In this document: positions 13,590 to 26,860 of the stretch, piece by piece
How the letters are laid out: every line of letters begins with the position of its first letter
Position numbering within the stretch: position 1 is the stretch's first letter
Origin: Plectrocnemia conspersa
Taxonomy: Eukaryota; Arthropoda; Insecta; Trichoptera; Polycentropodidae
Direction of reading: 5' to 3'
Assembly: GCA_009617715.1 (NCBI GenBank)
Contig: VTFK01000288.1
Location: forward strand, 124,001-188,000
DNA length: 64,000 nt
Made by a program: the position numbers and the translations under genes
The notes under the pieces: model-generated
Database searches by the model: none
The model's input: the letters and a program-made list of their open reading frames with translations, nothing else
Told to the model about the DNA's origin: nothing

Positions 13590-14190
13590 TTTCGTACAAT
13601 TTCCTCTAAACATGTGTAACGACGCATTTAGAGATTTACTGCTGCGACGTCTCAGGAGATTTGCTCCTGCTTGGTCTGGAACGTGAGCAGAAACTTCAAC
13701 GCCAAGTTCTGTACTATATGTACCTATACATATATCAAAGATTTTTATAGTTACAATATATTTTATGCACTCAAGCATTTCTGTTGCAGTAACTTTCTGA
13801 ACGTTGTTTATATTTTCTTTTAAATAATTGTATAATAAATAAAAATATATTTACATTTGTTTTTTTTTTTTTGAAAGTAACAGTTTGTCCTTTCAACCTT
13901 ATTCTAAATCGACTCTCATATCCGATATTCCTAATGTATGACGTCTGATACCGGCGCAATTTCGGATCCCCTCCGCAGTCCCCTATCGAGGCTTTGTGAT
14001 CGGGGAATTGATACTGTGGTACTTATTGGGAGCCGAATTGCACTACCGGGTGTTCAGTGAAGCGAAATCCAATTACCCAGCTGTCGGACACAGTGCTCCG
14101 TGTTTGTATTCTTCTTGATCACCGTGCGCTCAGTGGCGGCTCGTGGCTTAACCGTGAGTCAATAAATCGACTATCTTTCCAATCCGCGAG
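13590..14190. promoter_or_regulatory. GC-richer block, function unknown
   Basis: Two GC-richer stretches (13.59-13.73 and 13.91-14.19 kb) around a poly-T run. I find no convincing exon. A CAGTGGCGGCTC string at about 14131 resembles a hAT end, but no matching partner was found. Possible conserved non-coding DNA. Confidence 0.25.
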
Positions 14191-17100
14191 GGGACCATTC
14201 GGAAAACTTTCTAACACTTAGTTCGATTCTATGCCTGTACAACCATACATACATAGGTATCTGTATTTGCTTTGAAATGAATTAAAAATACATTCATATC
14301 TATTGTAGTATATACGCACAAACAAGAGATATTTGGGTAGAAAAAATACTTCTTCCTGCTTTAAATATTACATATACATATAATCATAATAAAATTGCTT
14401 TGTTTATTTGCGTTGCATGATTATAGAAGTTTTTATTTTTTTGGCAGATTTGGCAACCTTGCACTTGTTATTTCGCATTCCGTTTGTCAATAAAAATTTT
14501 TTTAAAGGAAAAAGATGCAGGTTAAAAATATTCGTAGTATATCGTTAAGAATCTATTATCTTTATGTATATAATGCACTTGTAGCGTGCTGATAAAATTA
14601 ATAGCGTTTTGTTTATTGCTCTTTTAACGCACACAGCGGTTTTTTACCGGTCAAAGGTCCGGTAAGTCGCCGGTGATTCTTACAATACTAAATCGACTGT
14701 TATCAAATTATACGTTTTGTATTATATAGCAAATAATTTAGTTTCGCTCAGTGCGTAAATAAATTCGTGATTTGGCTCATAATCTCACGCTTGTGCTATT
14801 TGTTACATCGCGATTTACGATTAAAACCATGCACTTTACACTCTTTACCTTGGTTATTGTAAGGCATATTAGTTTCTTAATGTTAATATTTTCTTGACTT
14901 TCTCGATAATTTTCGATTATTTTTAAAATGATGCAGCAGTATAAAAAATACAGCGGTTGTAAAATATTTGTACAAATTTAATTTTTACCAAAAAAGGATT
15001 CATAAAAATTCGTGTTATTCTTGAAAAATTCTCGAGAAGAAACATTTCTTATTTTTAATATTGTACTCATTTTCACTTAAATGATTTGTATTTTTTTTAT
15101 TTTAACTTTTTAAGAAAGTTTTAACAAATCAGAAATATTTATTTGATAAGAATTCTATTAAATTTAATTTAGAAGGTATTTTTAAAATTGCAAATCCAGA
15201 CTTTTTTTATCAAAAAATATTTTTAATTTTATGATCTGGCAACTGCATGTGTTTATTGAACAACAATCGATTTTTATGTTTTATACTTTATTATATACAA
15301 TAACTTCTATTGAGATTTTATTGCAAAATTCATTTTTTTTTCAAGTAAAAATAAATATCATTTAGTTTATTATAATACTTTTAATTAAAGTCGAGAAAAG
15401 TGTTTTTATTCTGGCAAGAAACTCATTAAAGCATAAAATCACCTTGGTGCATTCTCGATTAATACCTTTTGATCACGAGGAAAGCTTATGTTAAAAAGCT
15501 TGAAGTTTGGCATTCAGAATTTGGTACTTACTTTTCCACGAATAGAAGGATTCCATTAATTTATTTTATTAAAAAAAACGTCTGAAACAAACCAAATAAA
15601 TCTAAAATATCTGTTTATATCATTAATTAGCTTAACAAATATTTTTAACACCTTAACGGAAGAAATCTTGTGTACTTTGTAATATTATAGTGGAACTTAC
15701 ATAACGAAGTTACTTAATATTTTGAACGAACTAAATTAAAATAATTACATTTTATAAAAATACTTAAAATAAATATATAGTAAAAATACAATTATATATA
15801 TTTTACAAATTAATTTTAATTTTTATATTAAACAAACATTTATTGTATACATTAAAAAAATATTAATAAGCATAACTAACCTAATTTGAGCTATTTATAA
15901 GAGTAATATATCTTAACAGCAGATTTTAGACATTTACTTTTAGTAAATTATTTTAATACAATGTACTTTTGAAATATACATTGTATATCACGTAAAATAC
16001 TGTTTGAGAAACTTTAAAAGCGTTGAACAATAAAACACATAAAACAGTTTTCGCTATATTAGCATTTACATATTTATAGCATATTGTTAATAATTTAAAA
16101 TAATTGACTAAAACCAATATCAAAAGGGCTTTATTATTGACTATAATATTTTAGATCAATTAAATATTTATTCGTTTTAAAATAATACATATTTAATATA
16201 CCATCTTAAAAGTAGCTCATTGCCAATTCATACTAAAAAGTTTATGATTTTCTCTTCTATTCGTGATGCTAATGCAATTTACTGTATATTAATTCGTCAG
16301 TGAATATGAAATGTTAAGGTCTTTGATAATAAAGTCGTAAGTTCAACGAGGAAATATAAACATGTTCTTAAATTAATAACGTGAGCAATAGTTACATCTT
16401 AATTATTAAACGGCAGGAAAATAATCATTTTGTGCAATAATACTCAATTTCCTCATTTGAACCATTTAAATATTGCTTTAAATCATAGTTAATATATATT
16501 GATACTAATAAATCCAGAATGTAAATTCTTTAAATACAAACATCATTTATCACCGCACTTGTGTTTATTTATTATAATAAATAACTATAATTATAGGTTA
16601 CTTCATAGTAAAAAAAAATTCAATCTCAATATACATTGTATATGAAAAAATATTAAATTTGCGCAATATTGTAATGTTTGGTTTATAATAATATTTAGCC
16701 TTTCCTTTACTCATTGAACAGTTAGAATTGCAGAATTATTGTATGTGTGAATTTTGCTAAATTTTCACGGTGAATATGTTAAATTTATTCGATATTTGTA
16801 TTCAAGCCTCGAAAATCGTATAATCATTTTATTGTCATGATGCCTGAATTATCGAATAAAAGACAATGTATGTATGTATATACTAGTTTCATTGTCCTAA
16901 CAATAAAGCTCGCGAATTAATAGGTTTTAAATTGGTCATTTCAACCAAATTTAACGATTCTTTTATGGCGTGCATATGAATACCATTGAAATTTTATTTG
17001 ACATGTTTCAAGACAAATGGACAATGTTATTAGTTTGACCTAAACACATATACGTTAAGGCATTTTAATAATACATATTTACTTTTGTGAATGCATGTTT

Positions 17101-17780
17101 ATGGATTAACTTACTGGCGAAATCTGCTCTGAATTTAGCAAATTTAAAATTGCAGCAGTTGTAATGTTAAACTTGTTCTTTGAGTAATTTGGTTTAAATT
17201 ATTTACACAGAAAATTAATTTTTTTAGGTCGTTTTTAAATCTGAACTTTAAAAAATATTTTAAACAAAACAGTGATATTTAAAAAAACATTGATTTAACT
17301 GCCAAATTTTAAAATATGAATAACTAAATGGATTGTTAGATGAAATTTAATTAAAATGAAAATTTTGCGATATTACTAATTTCTTAATAAAGATGGCTGT
17401 GTTTGATTAGACATATATTTAAAAAAATTGTTGTAGTTATAATAAAATCGTTAAATCAAAAATATTTTTTAAACCCTAATATTTTAACTATTATTTTTTT
17501 GTTTATTTAATAATTTTTTAAACATTTTCTAGTCAACGTTTATCATACTTGTATCATTTTTAAGTTTAATCATTAAGTAAAGATAGTCATAAATAAACTT
17601 TCTTCACTTCACTGTTGATTGTTCTTTGCTTTTTAGCCCTTGAAACGCCGCAAACTATTAATACGGCCGTGCAATACAGGCCGGGAATTTCTTAGCAAAA
17701 ACAAAGTCTAGTAAAACTTTTATGACGACGTATAAAATAAATATATAATATTTCATTTTTACTATCATTTATATATTTTT
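14191..17780. other. AT-rich spacer
   Basis: About 3.6 kb of very A+T-rich DNA with no gene, no clear transposon and only short GC-richer words (about 14640-14690 and 17630-17690). Confidence 0.45.
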
Positions 17781-17792
17781 TCTTTTCAAACC

Positions 17793-18068
17793 AGGGTTGT
17801 CAGATTACAAAATATAAAAATAAAATAGGATTGTCATATAACTATTAGCAAAAATATAATAATAAAATTTCGTAAAAAAATATTTACATATTTGCAAATA
17901 TATGTATATGTATATACATATATTAAAAAAATCATATCAAGGTTGTCACATTAGTTTTAGAAAAAAAAAATATAGTTTAAAATATTAAAATTAAAAATTT
18001 AAAAAAAAACATTGTAATGCAATAAATATAGACATATATAAAAACATTAAGCGAGGGTTGTCACATAA
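17793..18068 (+). repeat. Four spaced copies of a GGTTGTCACATTA-like motif
   Basis: Near-identical 15-mers occur at 17793-17807 (AGGGTTGTCAGATTA), 17827-17841 (AGGATTGTCATATAA), 17939-17953 (AAGGTTGTCACATTA) and 18054-18068 (AGGGTTGTCACATAA). All are in one orientation, separated by 34, 112 and 115 bp of AT-rich filler. This looks like an eroded tandem repeat with a unit near 113 bp. Confidence 0.6.
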
Positions 18069-18140
18069 CTTATAAAAAGTAAAACTGTAGTACCATATAA
18101 TGTAAAAAAAAAATGTGAAATTTAAAATAATGTCAAATAC

Positions 18141-18426
18141 GCCCCAAGCGTGAGTTACAACTGTTATGGATTATTCTCGTTAATAATTGAAAAATCCCGC
18201 GGAGCACAGCCCTGAACAACAACTCTCAATGAATGTCAAACAATGCTTTGATTTAGATCTCTCTAATATCGATAATAATTGCAATTTATTGTTCATTTTT
18301 TCTTATTATCTTAAGATATGTCACTATGTGTTAAAACATTTTACGTCACACAAAACACTTGATATTGGCTAGTAAAATAGTACAAAGTGAAACGCGCTAA
18401 CACGCTTAAGGCACCGAAAGGGTTAA
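18141..18426. mobile_element. Possible small inverted-repeat element ending at TTAA
   Basis: GCCCCAAGCGTGAGTTA at 18141-18157 is mirrored by TAACACGCTTAAGGC at 18398-18412. The sequence continues outward to a TTAA at 18423-18426 preceded by CCGAAAGGG. Read inward from the right this is TTAACCCTTTCGGTGCC, the style of a piggyBac-like end. The left outer end is not convincing, so this could be a partial or coincidental structure. Confidence 0.22.
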
Positions 18427-19079
18427 AATAATTCATGAACTGATGACTCAATTGCCTATGTGCATTAGGCTTATTTATTGGCATATAACCTTTCTTAGTC
18501 AACTATTGTTCTTTGGACTCAATCACTTTGCATGATTTTAATTACACTTCAACAAAGCTAAACAATCCTTTCGAATTTGATAGCGTGTATGTTTAGTTTT
18601 CAATGTCAGCGTTTGTAGAACGGCAACTTTTAATAAGGTTCAAATTTATGTAGCTACTTGCGCCTGAAGTTACTGTTATTTATGCAATTTTAATTATGAA
18701 CCAATCAATACCATTTCATCAATATTTTGTGAAGTAATCTTCGATTGGCAATTTGCCTCTTTTAAATTCATCAGATCACTTTGCCACTGCGGCATAGACA
18801 GCAAAAGAGTTGCCGGATAAATTACAGATTTTTAAAAAGTAGATAATTATAATACTATTAAAAAATAAACATTAAATAAATGTTTATGATATGTTAATTT
18901 TGATATTTCATAAGAATAGCTATTTACTAATTGTATTTAAAAATATTTTAGCTCTTCACAACGCCATATATGTATATGTATATATTTTTTATGGAGACTT
19001 AAAACCCCTTTAAGTTAATATTTCTTTTTTAAATAATTTAAATTGTACGAATATATATTTTTTTGTATTATGTATTTTC

Positions 19080-20120
19080 TAAGATTCCAGATGCATTAGT
19101 ACTCGACACACAAGTTCGATCTCGTTTCACATTACTCAATGGTTTCGTTCTTTCAATGTCGGTTCACGGCCGTGCGCAATTTGCATATAAGGCGAGTTTA
19201 CTGGATTCGCTCGAATATAATCTTCTATATATAGAAAATCTACTCCCAATTCCGTCTCTCCGGTATGCAAGGCAGATAGTGCGGCGTATATGTTATAATG
19301 CACTTGGGTAGGTGCTCTGTGAGGTTTTTAATAAGGTAACGGGTTTCATAATCACTCGCTCGTCGACATCTCTCTCTCGCGAATAACCCAACTAGTAATT
19401 AGCATAAAATTGATCATTAGCGCCTCTGACATTTGACCATGACACTAAAGCGTTTGTCTTAATTAATGAATTAATCGTTATTCTGAGCTATGTGTGTGTT
19501 TGTGAATTTTCAGTCTTCAGTCTTCAACATCACGACGAGCATTCGATCCGCTCGGGTCATGTTGGGCTCGGACACTAGCTGACTGTCACGACCTGTCAGC
19601 GAGTAGTCATGTCTTGACATAACGCAAAATCGCTTAATGGAGAGCATTGTTGGTGTTCGTTTAACCTCATAAAAGAATATGTAAAACGGTATATATCGAA
19701 AGTACTGAATTAACTAGGATATTCAAATATATTTATAAAATTTCTGTATACCTATTATGCCTGTACTACACTCTCTGGAAGCTGGCCAAGGGAGAACGGG
19801 AGGTAAAGTGGGCCAGTGGGCAAAGAAGCCAGCTTCGAGCGCTTCCGAACATTGTCGGCAAAGGATCCAAAGTCGGAGCTGATCTTTCGAGCGCGAGCTG
19901 TGAGATACTTCCCCTTTCGCTCTCTCGCTTGTTAAGTGACGAGTGGGAGAGAGACAATGATATGGTTTTTCGCAAACTGAGATAGAACGAGTAACTTGGT
20001 TCAATTTCAGTATGCGCGTAGGCGTCCTATGATCAACACGCATGACGAGCACTGCATCGTGGTCACGTGGTAAAGTTATAATACCACATGCTTATCGGGG
20101 ACTTCAACAGACTCTTACTG
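19080..20120. promoter_or_regulatory. GC-richer block, strong candidate cis-regulatory region
   Basis: About 1 kb of higher-complexity sequence. A dense homeodomain-type cluster, TTAATTAATGAATTAATCG, lies at 19459-19477. GAGAG-type words occur near 19945, and a fold-back hairpin lies at about 19559-19620. Open frames of 82 codons (plus) and 109 codons (minus) occur but show no known domain or splice context. I interpret the block as non-coding regulatory DNA; unannotated exons cannot be excluded. Confidence 0.35.
19559..19620. other. Imperfect hairpin of roughly 26-bp stem
   Basis: GACACTAGCTGAC at 19571-19583 pairs with GTCAGCGAGTAGTC at 19595-19608 across an 11-nt loop. With G-U pairs, a looser stem extends outward to about 19559 and 19620. 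Size and loop would suit a small RNA precursor, but the outer stem has several mismatches. The sequence matches no microRNA I recognise. Confidence 0.25.
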
Positions 20121-20559
20121 CCATCTTTGAATATTTTAGGGTACCAAAAGGGATTAATTATATGTTTGATAGTATATTATTCTAACAGATATCGTCATTA
20201 TATTTTTTTTTCATATAAAATTAAATAATTAAAAAATAATTAGTGGTACTTGATTTTGTTTAAAAAATCGTTTCCTAGATCGGTTTATATAAATGTCACA
20301 CCATAACGAATTCTTATTTAGAATCGATGGCGACAAATTCTAGGATAGTCACAGATGTGGTGTTCGTATTCTGAAGTATCATTTTTATGCCTTATGGCAT
20401 TTAGCAAAAGCTGACAAAAATTATGCATAAATTGAATATTTACGACCGAAAAGTTTTTACTGATATTGTATTGGTGAGTGCCCACACAAACTTATATAAT
20501 TATCAGTAGCGTAATTTTAAAAATATGACAATTTAAAAATTGCGATTATTTGGCACATT

Positions 20560-20800
20560 TTTCGATCGCGCGCAAATATGCCAGCTGTACGTGATAGCAG
20601 CCGCCGTGCGGACGTCGTTCACGGCATATGAAATTTGGGGCAGTGTGGCCACTACTCAGAAGTCGGCGACCTCGGCCGACTTCAGTTAAACTTCGGTTCG
20701 GATGTGATGCTTTCAAGGAGGTTTTGAGACTCGACGACTCATCTCAACTCCTTGGGGAAGGTTTTAAGGCTTTGAGGCACTATTTTAATTAAATTCCAGG
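20560..20800. promoter_or_regulatory. Short GC-rich block
   Basis: CpG-containing sequence of about 240 bp bounded on both sides by AT-rich DNA. No consensus donor follows it and no domain-bearing frame is present. Possibly a regulatory element. Confidence 0.25.
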
Positions 20801-20868
20801 TAGCCACAGCTTTCAGGTTTATTGATATATATTTATTATCGCTATGAGCTAGCTGCTGTGTTTTGAAA

Positions 20869-20886
20869 GACCGTATGATACGAAAT
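20869..20886 (+). repeat. Dispersed motif GACCGTATGATACGAAAT, copy 1
   Basis: An 18-mer shared with 47523-47540 (one mismatch) and, over 16 bases, with 63679-63694. The flanks are different. It probably marks remnants of one dispersed repeat family. Confidence 0.5.
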
Positions 20887-22139
20887 GCTATAATAAACTT
20901 TTCTATTTGTAACGTTATGAGATATCGTCACACATTACATAACTTTGTAGTAGAAACTACGATGAGTGAGTTTCGAATTAGACCATATATGTAAAAGACA
21001 TAATAATAATACTAAAAAATATGATTTAACAGTTTTTTATTTGTTCTGGCACCATATTACAATACGTTCAAAATATTGGTTTACAATAATTATTAGTTCA
21101 AACTTTTTTTTTAAATCGTCACAATTTTTTTTCTCGATATAATATTTTTGTAGTTATATTGTATATATATAGTCAATTCTTAGTATCTTATCTTTGTGGC
21201 AAAGATTTTTAATTGTTGTAATATGATTGTATAGCATTGAAAATATTTCAAAACTGACTTTTTAATGTCGTTTATAGTCTTATATTTAAATTTGATTTTA
21301 TGTGCATTGTTTTTATAATTGTCTATCTTTTATATATTATAGCCATGAAAGTTGTTTTACTTTACAAATTTGTATGCATATTTTCTCTGGAAGTAAACTT
21401 ATATTTTTTGGCAAATAGATTCAGCAACCTAAGTAAAATTAAATTAAATCCTTTTGACACAGACCGCTAAATTATTGGATAAATCGCGAGCTATGAAATG
21501 CTAAATATTTTTATCGCATTTTATTGACAGTGTAAATATTGTATATATCTCGCCAATGGACTTGTTATTAATACATAAAACCATGTGCGGGTTACAAATA
21601 AGCAACCGGATGATAAGATTCCAGGATATAGCTTAAAATAAACATTACCATAACTGTTATATATACATTATTCATTGCAAAATCAATGTAGGTATTTCAT
21701 TTTCATTAAGAATAACATCATCAATATAAAATATTTTAATAGGACACACTGTATTTGGAATTAAGAAATTACTTATTTTATTTATATTTATATATAACGA
21801 AGGTTTGCTATAAGTGTCTTCTTTAATACGCTGATTCAATTCCGAACAAGTGCCGCGGAAGATAATCGATTTTATATAACATCACAAGTCTACTGTACAA
21901 GGATGTCCACTTTATGCGCCCTATCATCATTGAAAGATATTAGCAATAATATATATGTGTGATATAAAACTGGACTATAATGCTCAAAACGTTTTAATAG
22001 ATTGATAAAATAAAATCTTTATTATTATTTAGTGTAAAAAGTGGGCGAAAGCGAACCTTGGCCGGTTTAATTCAATCAGTTTTGATAAATAATCAAATTT
22101 CTATGTCGAAAAGTTTATGAATAATTTAGAAAATAAATC
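20887..22139. other. AT-rich spacer
   Basis: No gene, repeat array or clear regulatory cluster is visible. Confidence 0.4.
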
Positions 22140-23740
22140 TGTCACCATTTTAAATTGGCTCGGGCGTGACGCGTTAATTCGTTTCGTGTAACAGAACAGC
22201 GTGGCCAATCTAAAGGACCGGAAGGACAAGAACCTTGTTATATTTAAGTGAATGTATTTATATACATAGTATATAGTACATATATAAATATAAACAAAAT
22301 TAATTAATTTGTGAAAAGGAAATGAAACTTCTTCCCGCGACATCATTGATCGTTAAACTTTACAACATATTTTTTGTGGGCTTTATTAATATTTAATTAT
22401 ACATAATAAAAGTATAATTGATTTTGTTTCTAATAACATTTTAGATGTATCGTAAAATTATTGAAGTAATTTGCTCGAATGAATGGAAAATTTGATAACA
22501 GGAAAACGTATTATAAAGAATGACCTTACACACAAAAATGGGTTATTGTGACATAACTGTAATTGACGTGAATACATTGATAACTGTCAAAAATATTCGT
22601 AAAATATACGGAAAATTTAAGTGGTAATATATGTGTATAGCAGTGAAGCAAATTTTAAAAACGCCTTATACTGACCTAGTTGTCAGCGTGTTCATTTTTA
22701 TTTAAGGCAATGTTGTTTGTATTTTAAATTATTATCGTAGTAAATGTACAACAATATGTTCGTAAGCACCTGGGATTTTCAAAAATCAGTAGTATTCTAG
22801 ATTTTGGACTATATAGCTAGATAACGGTTAATGTCAAGTGGGAAGCGGCCGTTCCATTTGGTGCTAATTTGAATGAAGTTTAGTGTATTTGGTGAAGTTA
22901 TTGTACAAAGTGTGATGTTTGCGCTATGTAGGTATGTGCTTGTATACGCTTGGTCAAGATAGGTACGGTCGCTTTTCTTTGGCTTCTTTCGTCGCATGCA
23001 CCAATTGCGATTTGGGGGAGAGTAGTTTTGTATATTTTCATTGTATTTATTGAAATAATAATTGCGTAAGCATTAGAGATTAATCATGTAAAGATTTAGA
23101 AACAATGTATTTTATCTGCTGTTCATACATTTTTTATTTTTTGCAAAGTTTTCTCAATGCGTAATGGTGAGCATTATATAAAAAAATAATAATTCATTTT
23201 GCTAAAAATAATTCAAAAACAGTAACGGTGCATACCTAAAATAGATAAAAATCATTTCAAACTTTTTTAGCTCCTCATAGCTATCGTCGAAAACATCCTT
23301 TTTTGGTTAAGCTCGTTGTAAGGCTAAATAACTCTTGCAACATGAGCGTTCTCTAGCGCTGACATCCCGGCTGAAACAGACAAGAGTATGATACGTAATC
23401 GCGACTCTAAATCTCGCAGCCGAAAGTCAGTACTTAATTGATTAGACGCTATAGGTGCTTTATTGAATCCAAACGCTTCAGGTAAAAAAAAACCCAGATA
23501 CAACTCGTACTCCCTCTTAATTAGATATCTCAAAAAGTATTTTTTTTTCTCATTTATAACAAGAAGTACTACTCTTCTTCACTCGGTTTTCAGATAATTA
23601 AACCACATTCATTCAGATGCGAGTCGCTAATAAATTATTGATGGTACACGCGCTCCGCATAATGACGCAGAGCATCCTTGATGCCATATCGAAAATTTTG
23701 GTGATACAGATTTGATACTACCAGATTGTTTTAGTGTATT
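22140..23740. other. Mixed spacer with short GC-richer patches
   Basis: GC-richer patches at about 22.14-22.35, 22.82-23.02 and 23.32-23.70 kb sit between AT-rich stretches. Open frames of 60-80 codons cross them, but none carries a motif or splice context. Some patches may be conserved non-coding sequence. Confidence 0.25.
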
Positions 23741-26140
23741 TCGGAAACAATCTGTATAATAAAATACACCAACAAAACTAGCAATATCCATGCAGAGATT
23801 ATAATAGTCGCTTGTTTATAAATATAAGTATGTCCACTAATTTTCTATAATTTATATCATCGTGTTGAATTATGCTTCGGATTCTAATTTTAGTTTCCAG
23901 AATATTTTTTTCATTAATAATAAATTCAATAAGCACAATACGAAATTTAATCAAAATAGTGACACAAAAGCTATGAAAATAATTTACATTACAACTATTT
24001 ATAGTTATCTTAAAAATTCTATTATAAGTAACATACACATTGAATAACATTTTTATTCACACCAGAAAATCCTATAAAAATATTTCGCATATCCACACTA
24101 ATCAACAAAATGCCAAAGTGCATATTGCTTTATTAGCATACATTTCAATGGTTTTAAAACTTTAGCTAGTTATAATTTTAATCCAATTTTAAATATTAAA
24201 AACGATTTATAACATTTTTCCCCTTAATTTTATGTTATAAAGACATTGCAATTTTTAATGTATAAATAAATAAAAACCAATATATGTTATTGTTTATTAA
24301 GTACACGTATATTTCGTATCATATTTTATGTGAATAACTTTAGTTAGCAAAATAGTGTTTCATATCATAATTTAAATAAAAAAATTCCAGTTTGTAAAAT
24401 AGTCGTTAATATTATTACAAAAGTTGCACAGTAGAGTTGCAGTAATTATTATAAAAATCCATACTAGGGCTAAAAAATATTGAAGGTGATTGTGAATTTT
24501 TTAATGCAAATTATAAAAATAAAGATTAATGATATAAATAAGCTCAAAATATATTAGTAAATTATCAATATATAAATTGATGGTATATTCAAATTTCAAT
24601 CTATTACTTGTTTCAGCTTCAATGGAAGCTTAAATAAAATAATTAGGTAAAAATAGTATGCTACACTTAATCATGTACTAAATATTGTAATAAAAAATAA
24701 TACATCAATTTTTAAGGCCTGCGTCTATTTTCTCAGTTATTTTATTTTATTTTATTCAGCAATATAATTGAACAATTATTAGTTTTTTTATATGGAATAT
24801 TCGGTTAAATTTTGAAAGCTAGTTTATTATTGGATGCATCAAATTTACAAAAGTTTTTGGTGATGAGAAAAAAATACTGCAATATGTTATTAGTTGATAT
24901 AAATTTTAAGAAGGCGATTGTTAATTACATTGTAATATTTATTAAAAATAATAACATATTGAAATGTTTTTCTATAAAATAATAGTATTTTAAAACACAC
25001 AAAATATCATGACTGATCATAAGTCAAAAAGTTACTGGCTCCCTATAATTATTAACTGACTGTACATTAAAAACATTATTGACCATGTATCGTTAAAAAA
25101 TCTGACTGTTTAATTTTTGCGATTTTTTAATTCTAATTCTAAGACTTTTATGTTAAAATGCAACATATCTTTAAGATACAGAAATAATATACTAGTTATT
25201 CATTTGGACTTAAATGTATTTATCCATCTTTTCTTAATTCATTAAATGCGCTATTTGTTTTTATAAAAGTCTATCCTGAACCATATCCTTTGTAAAGTAA
25301 TCGTAACAATATATTTTTAAAATAAACCAAGGTTTCATTTTAATATACACCTAATCTGCAAAATTTTACTTTTTCTTGCGTCGATAACGACTTTAATTCG
25401 AGGATTAGCTCTAACTTTTGCTACTATAATTAAAGTAGAAGAAGGATACAAATGTTTATTCAAATTATTACTAGCATCAAATCAGTAAATATACCTAAAT
25501 ATAATTAAAAATAGTATTATTCCAAATAACGCAGCTACATTTTTAGGACTTAATATACAATTATGTATACTTTACCTTTTAAACACAATACATCTGAATT
25601 ATTCCTTGTATTTATTCTGGTATGAGTTTATCTGCATTTTTTTGTCATAATTATATTTTATAATTCCTGTCTTTAAAATACATGAATTACAAAATATAAT
25701 TATTATAAGAGAGTGTATAGAAACCTATACCAGTATGCTAAAAAATGTGGATGGAATTTTGATATTTAAGTGCATTTAAAAAATGACATACTTTTTAAAA
25801 CATTGCTAAAAATAAACTCTAAATGTAACATAAGTGAAGTCTTTTCGGCAGTACGAATAATTAAGATGAAATCTCGTGCTCACTATTTTTTAAATTAAAA
25901 TGAATTTTAGGAAATATCTATTTTTATATTAAAAATAGATAGATGAGTTATCTAGCATATTTTTATGGGTTGGGATTAGTTTTAAAAATAGTACATTTCA
26001 GTCCAAATTACTACTAGGTTGTTTCTACATATATATCTCAAAAACTAGATTATATTAATATTTCATTTCATTATCCGTTAGACTTTGTTTATTACATTTT
26101 TATCTTTTGTCAACTGAACAGTTTCAGGTATCTTAGGGAC
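23741..26140. other. AT-rich spacer
   Basis: Among the most A+T-rich parts of the window. The only structure is a short TTTTA run at about 24738-24757. No gene is visible. Confidence 0.45.
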
Positions 26141-26149
26141 TATTGTCTA

Positions 26150-26860
26150 CAATTTTCGAGCCGCTGTTTCGTGTGATTTTGCGCAATATGTGTTCAGAAC
26201 GGTTATCACCGGAAGGTTGAGGTTTCCATGTCATATTTGTATACTTTTTCCTAAATGTTTGCGAATATTTATGGCAATAAAATTTGTTCCTAATAAATAT
26301 TTTTTAATTGATTGCTTAAGAAAGACACTTTAAGTAAAGAGTCACATTCTTAATATTACCCATTCTGCAACGATCACAGTGATTTATCTGATATGATGGA
26401 AATGTGGTATATGCAAATCGGACATAATCGGTATGCTGGCGAAAGAAATGTGCCACTTTTCAAGACCACGACCGTGGCAAGTGAGGTAAGAGCATTCTCT
26501 CGTCTGTTATGTCAGCGGAGCTGGCTAGACGCGACCGACCGGTGAGACGGGGTCATTGACAGTGTACCGGTCGAGTCGAGGACCTTCCTGCGTCGCGTCT
26601 CGATGCCGAATGACACGGTCTCGCCGTGCGAAACCTCGGCACTTCCCTCCTCTGAGCCAGACGCACGCACACTCTCAAACCGGCATCTCTCCCTTAGACA
26701 TACATATATTCATAAGTATACGTATACACGTATATGAGGCGAATTCAGCGCGCACACTAATACAGACCGCAGTTTTGGCTTAGAAATCAGAAGTGGCCAA
26801 CCGTCGGATGTTTTCCCGGGCATGAATGAACGGATGAATGAATGAAGGGAGTTTCATTTT
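26150..26860 (+). promoter_or_regulatory. GC-rich block with a possible 5' splice site
   Basis: About 700 bp of CpG-rich sequence lying 2 kb upstream of the main promoter. A good donor, GTGAG|GTAAGA, occurs at 26485|26486. The block could therefore hold an alternative first exon, but no TATA box or clear initiator was found upstream. A 75-codon open frame at 26556-26783 is arginine- and serine-rich and looks like chance translation of GC-rich DNA. A proximal enhancer or alternative promoter are both possible. Confidence 0.3.

Noticed and set aside
14125..14150. CAGTGGCGGCTCGTGG as a hAT terminus
   Set aside because: No inverted partner or 8-bp target duplication could be found nearby.
19723..20052. 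109-codon minus-strand frame in a GC-richer block
   Set aside because: Proline- and serine-rich text without a known family and without splice signals; kept only as part of a candidate regulatory block.
23475..23490. CAGGTAAAA string resembling a fused acceptor and donor
   Set aside because: No pyrimidine tract precedes it and the donor part is weak, unlike the sites at 40748 and 54418.
26120..26135. TTTCAGGTATC as a third recursive site
   Set aside because: Purine-rich upstream sequence and a poor donor; it also lies upstream of the inferred transcription start.
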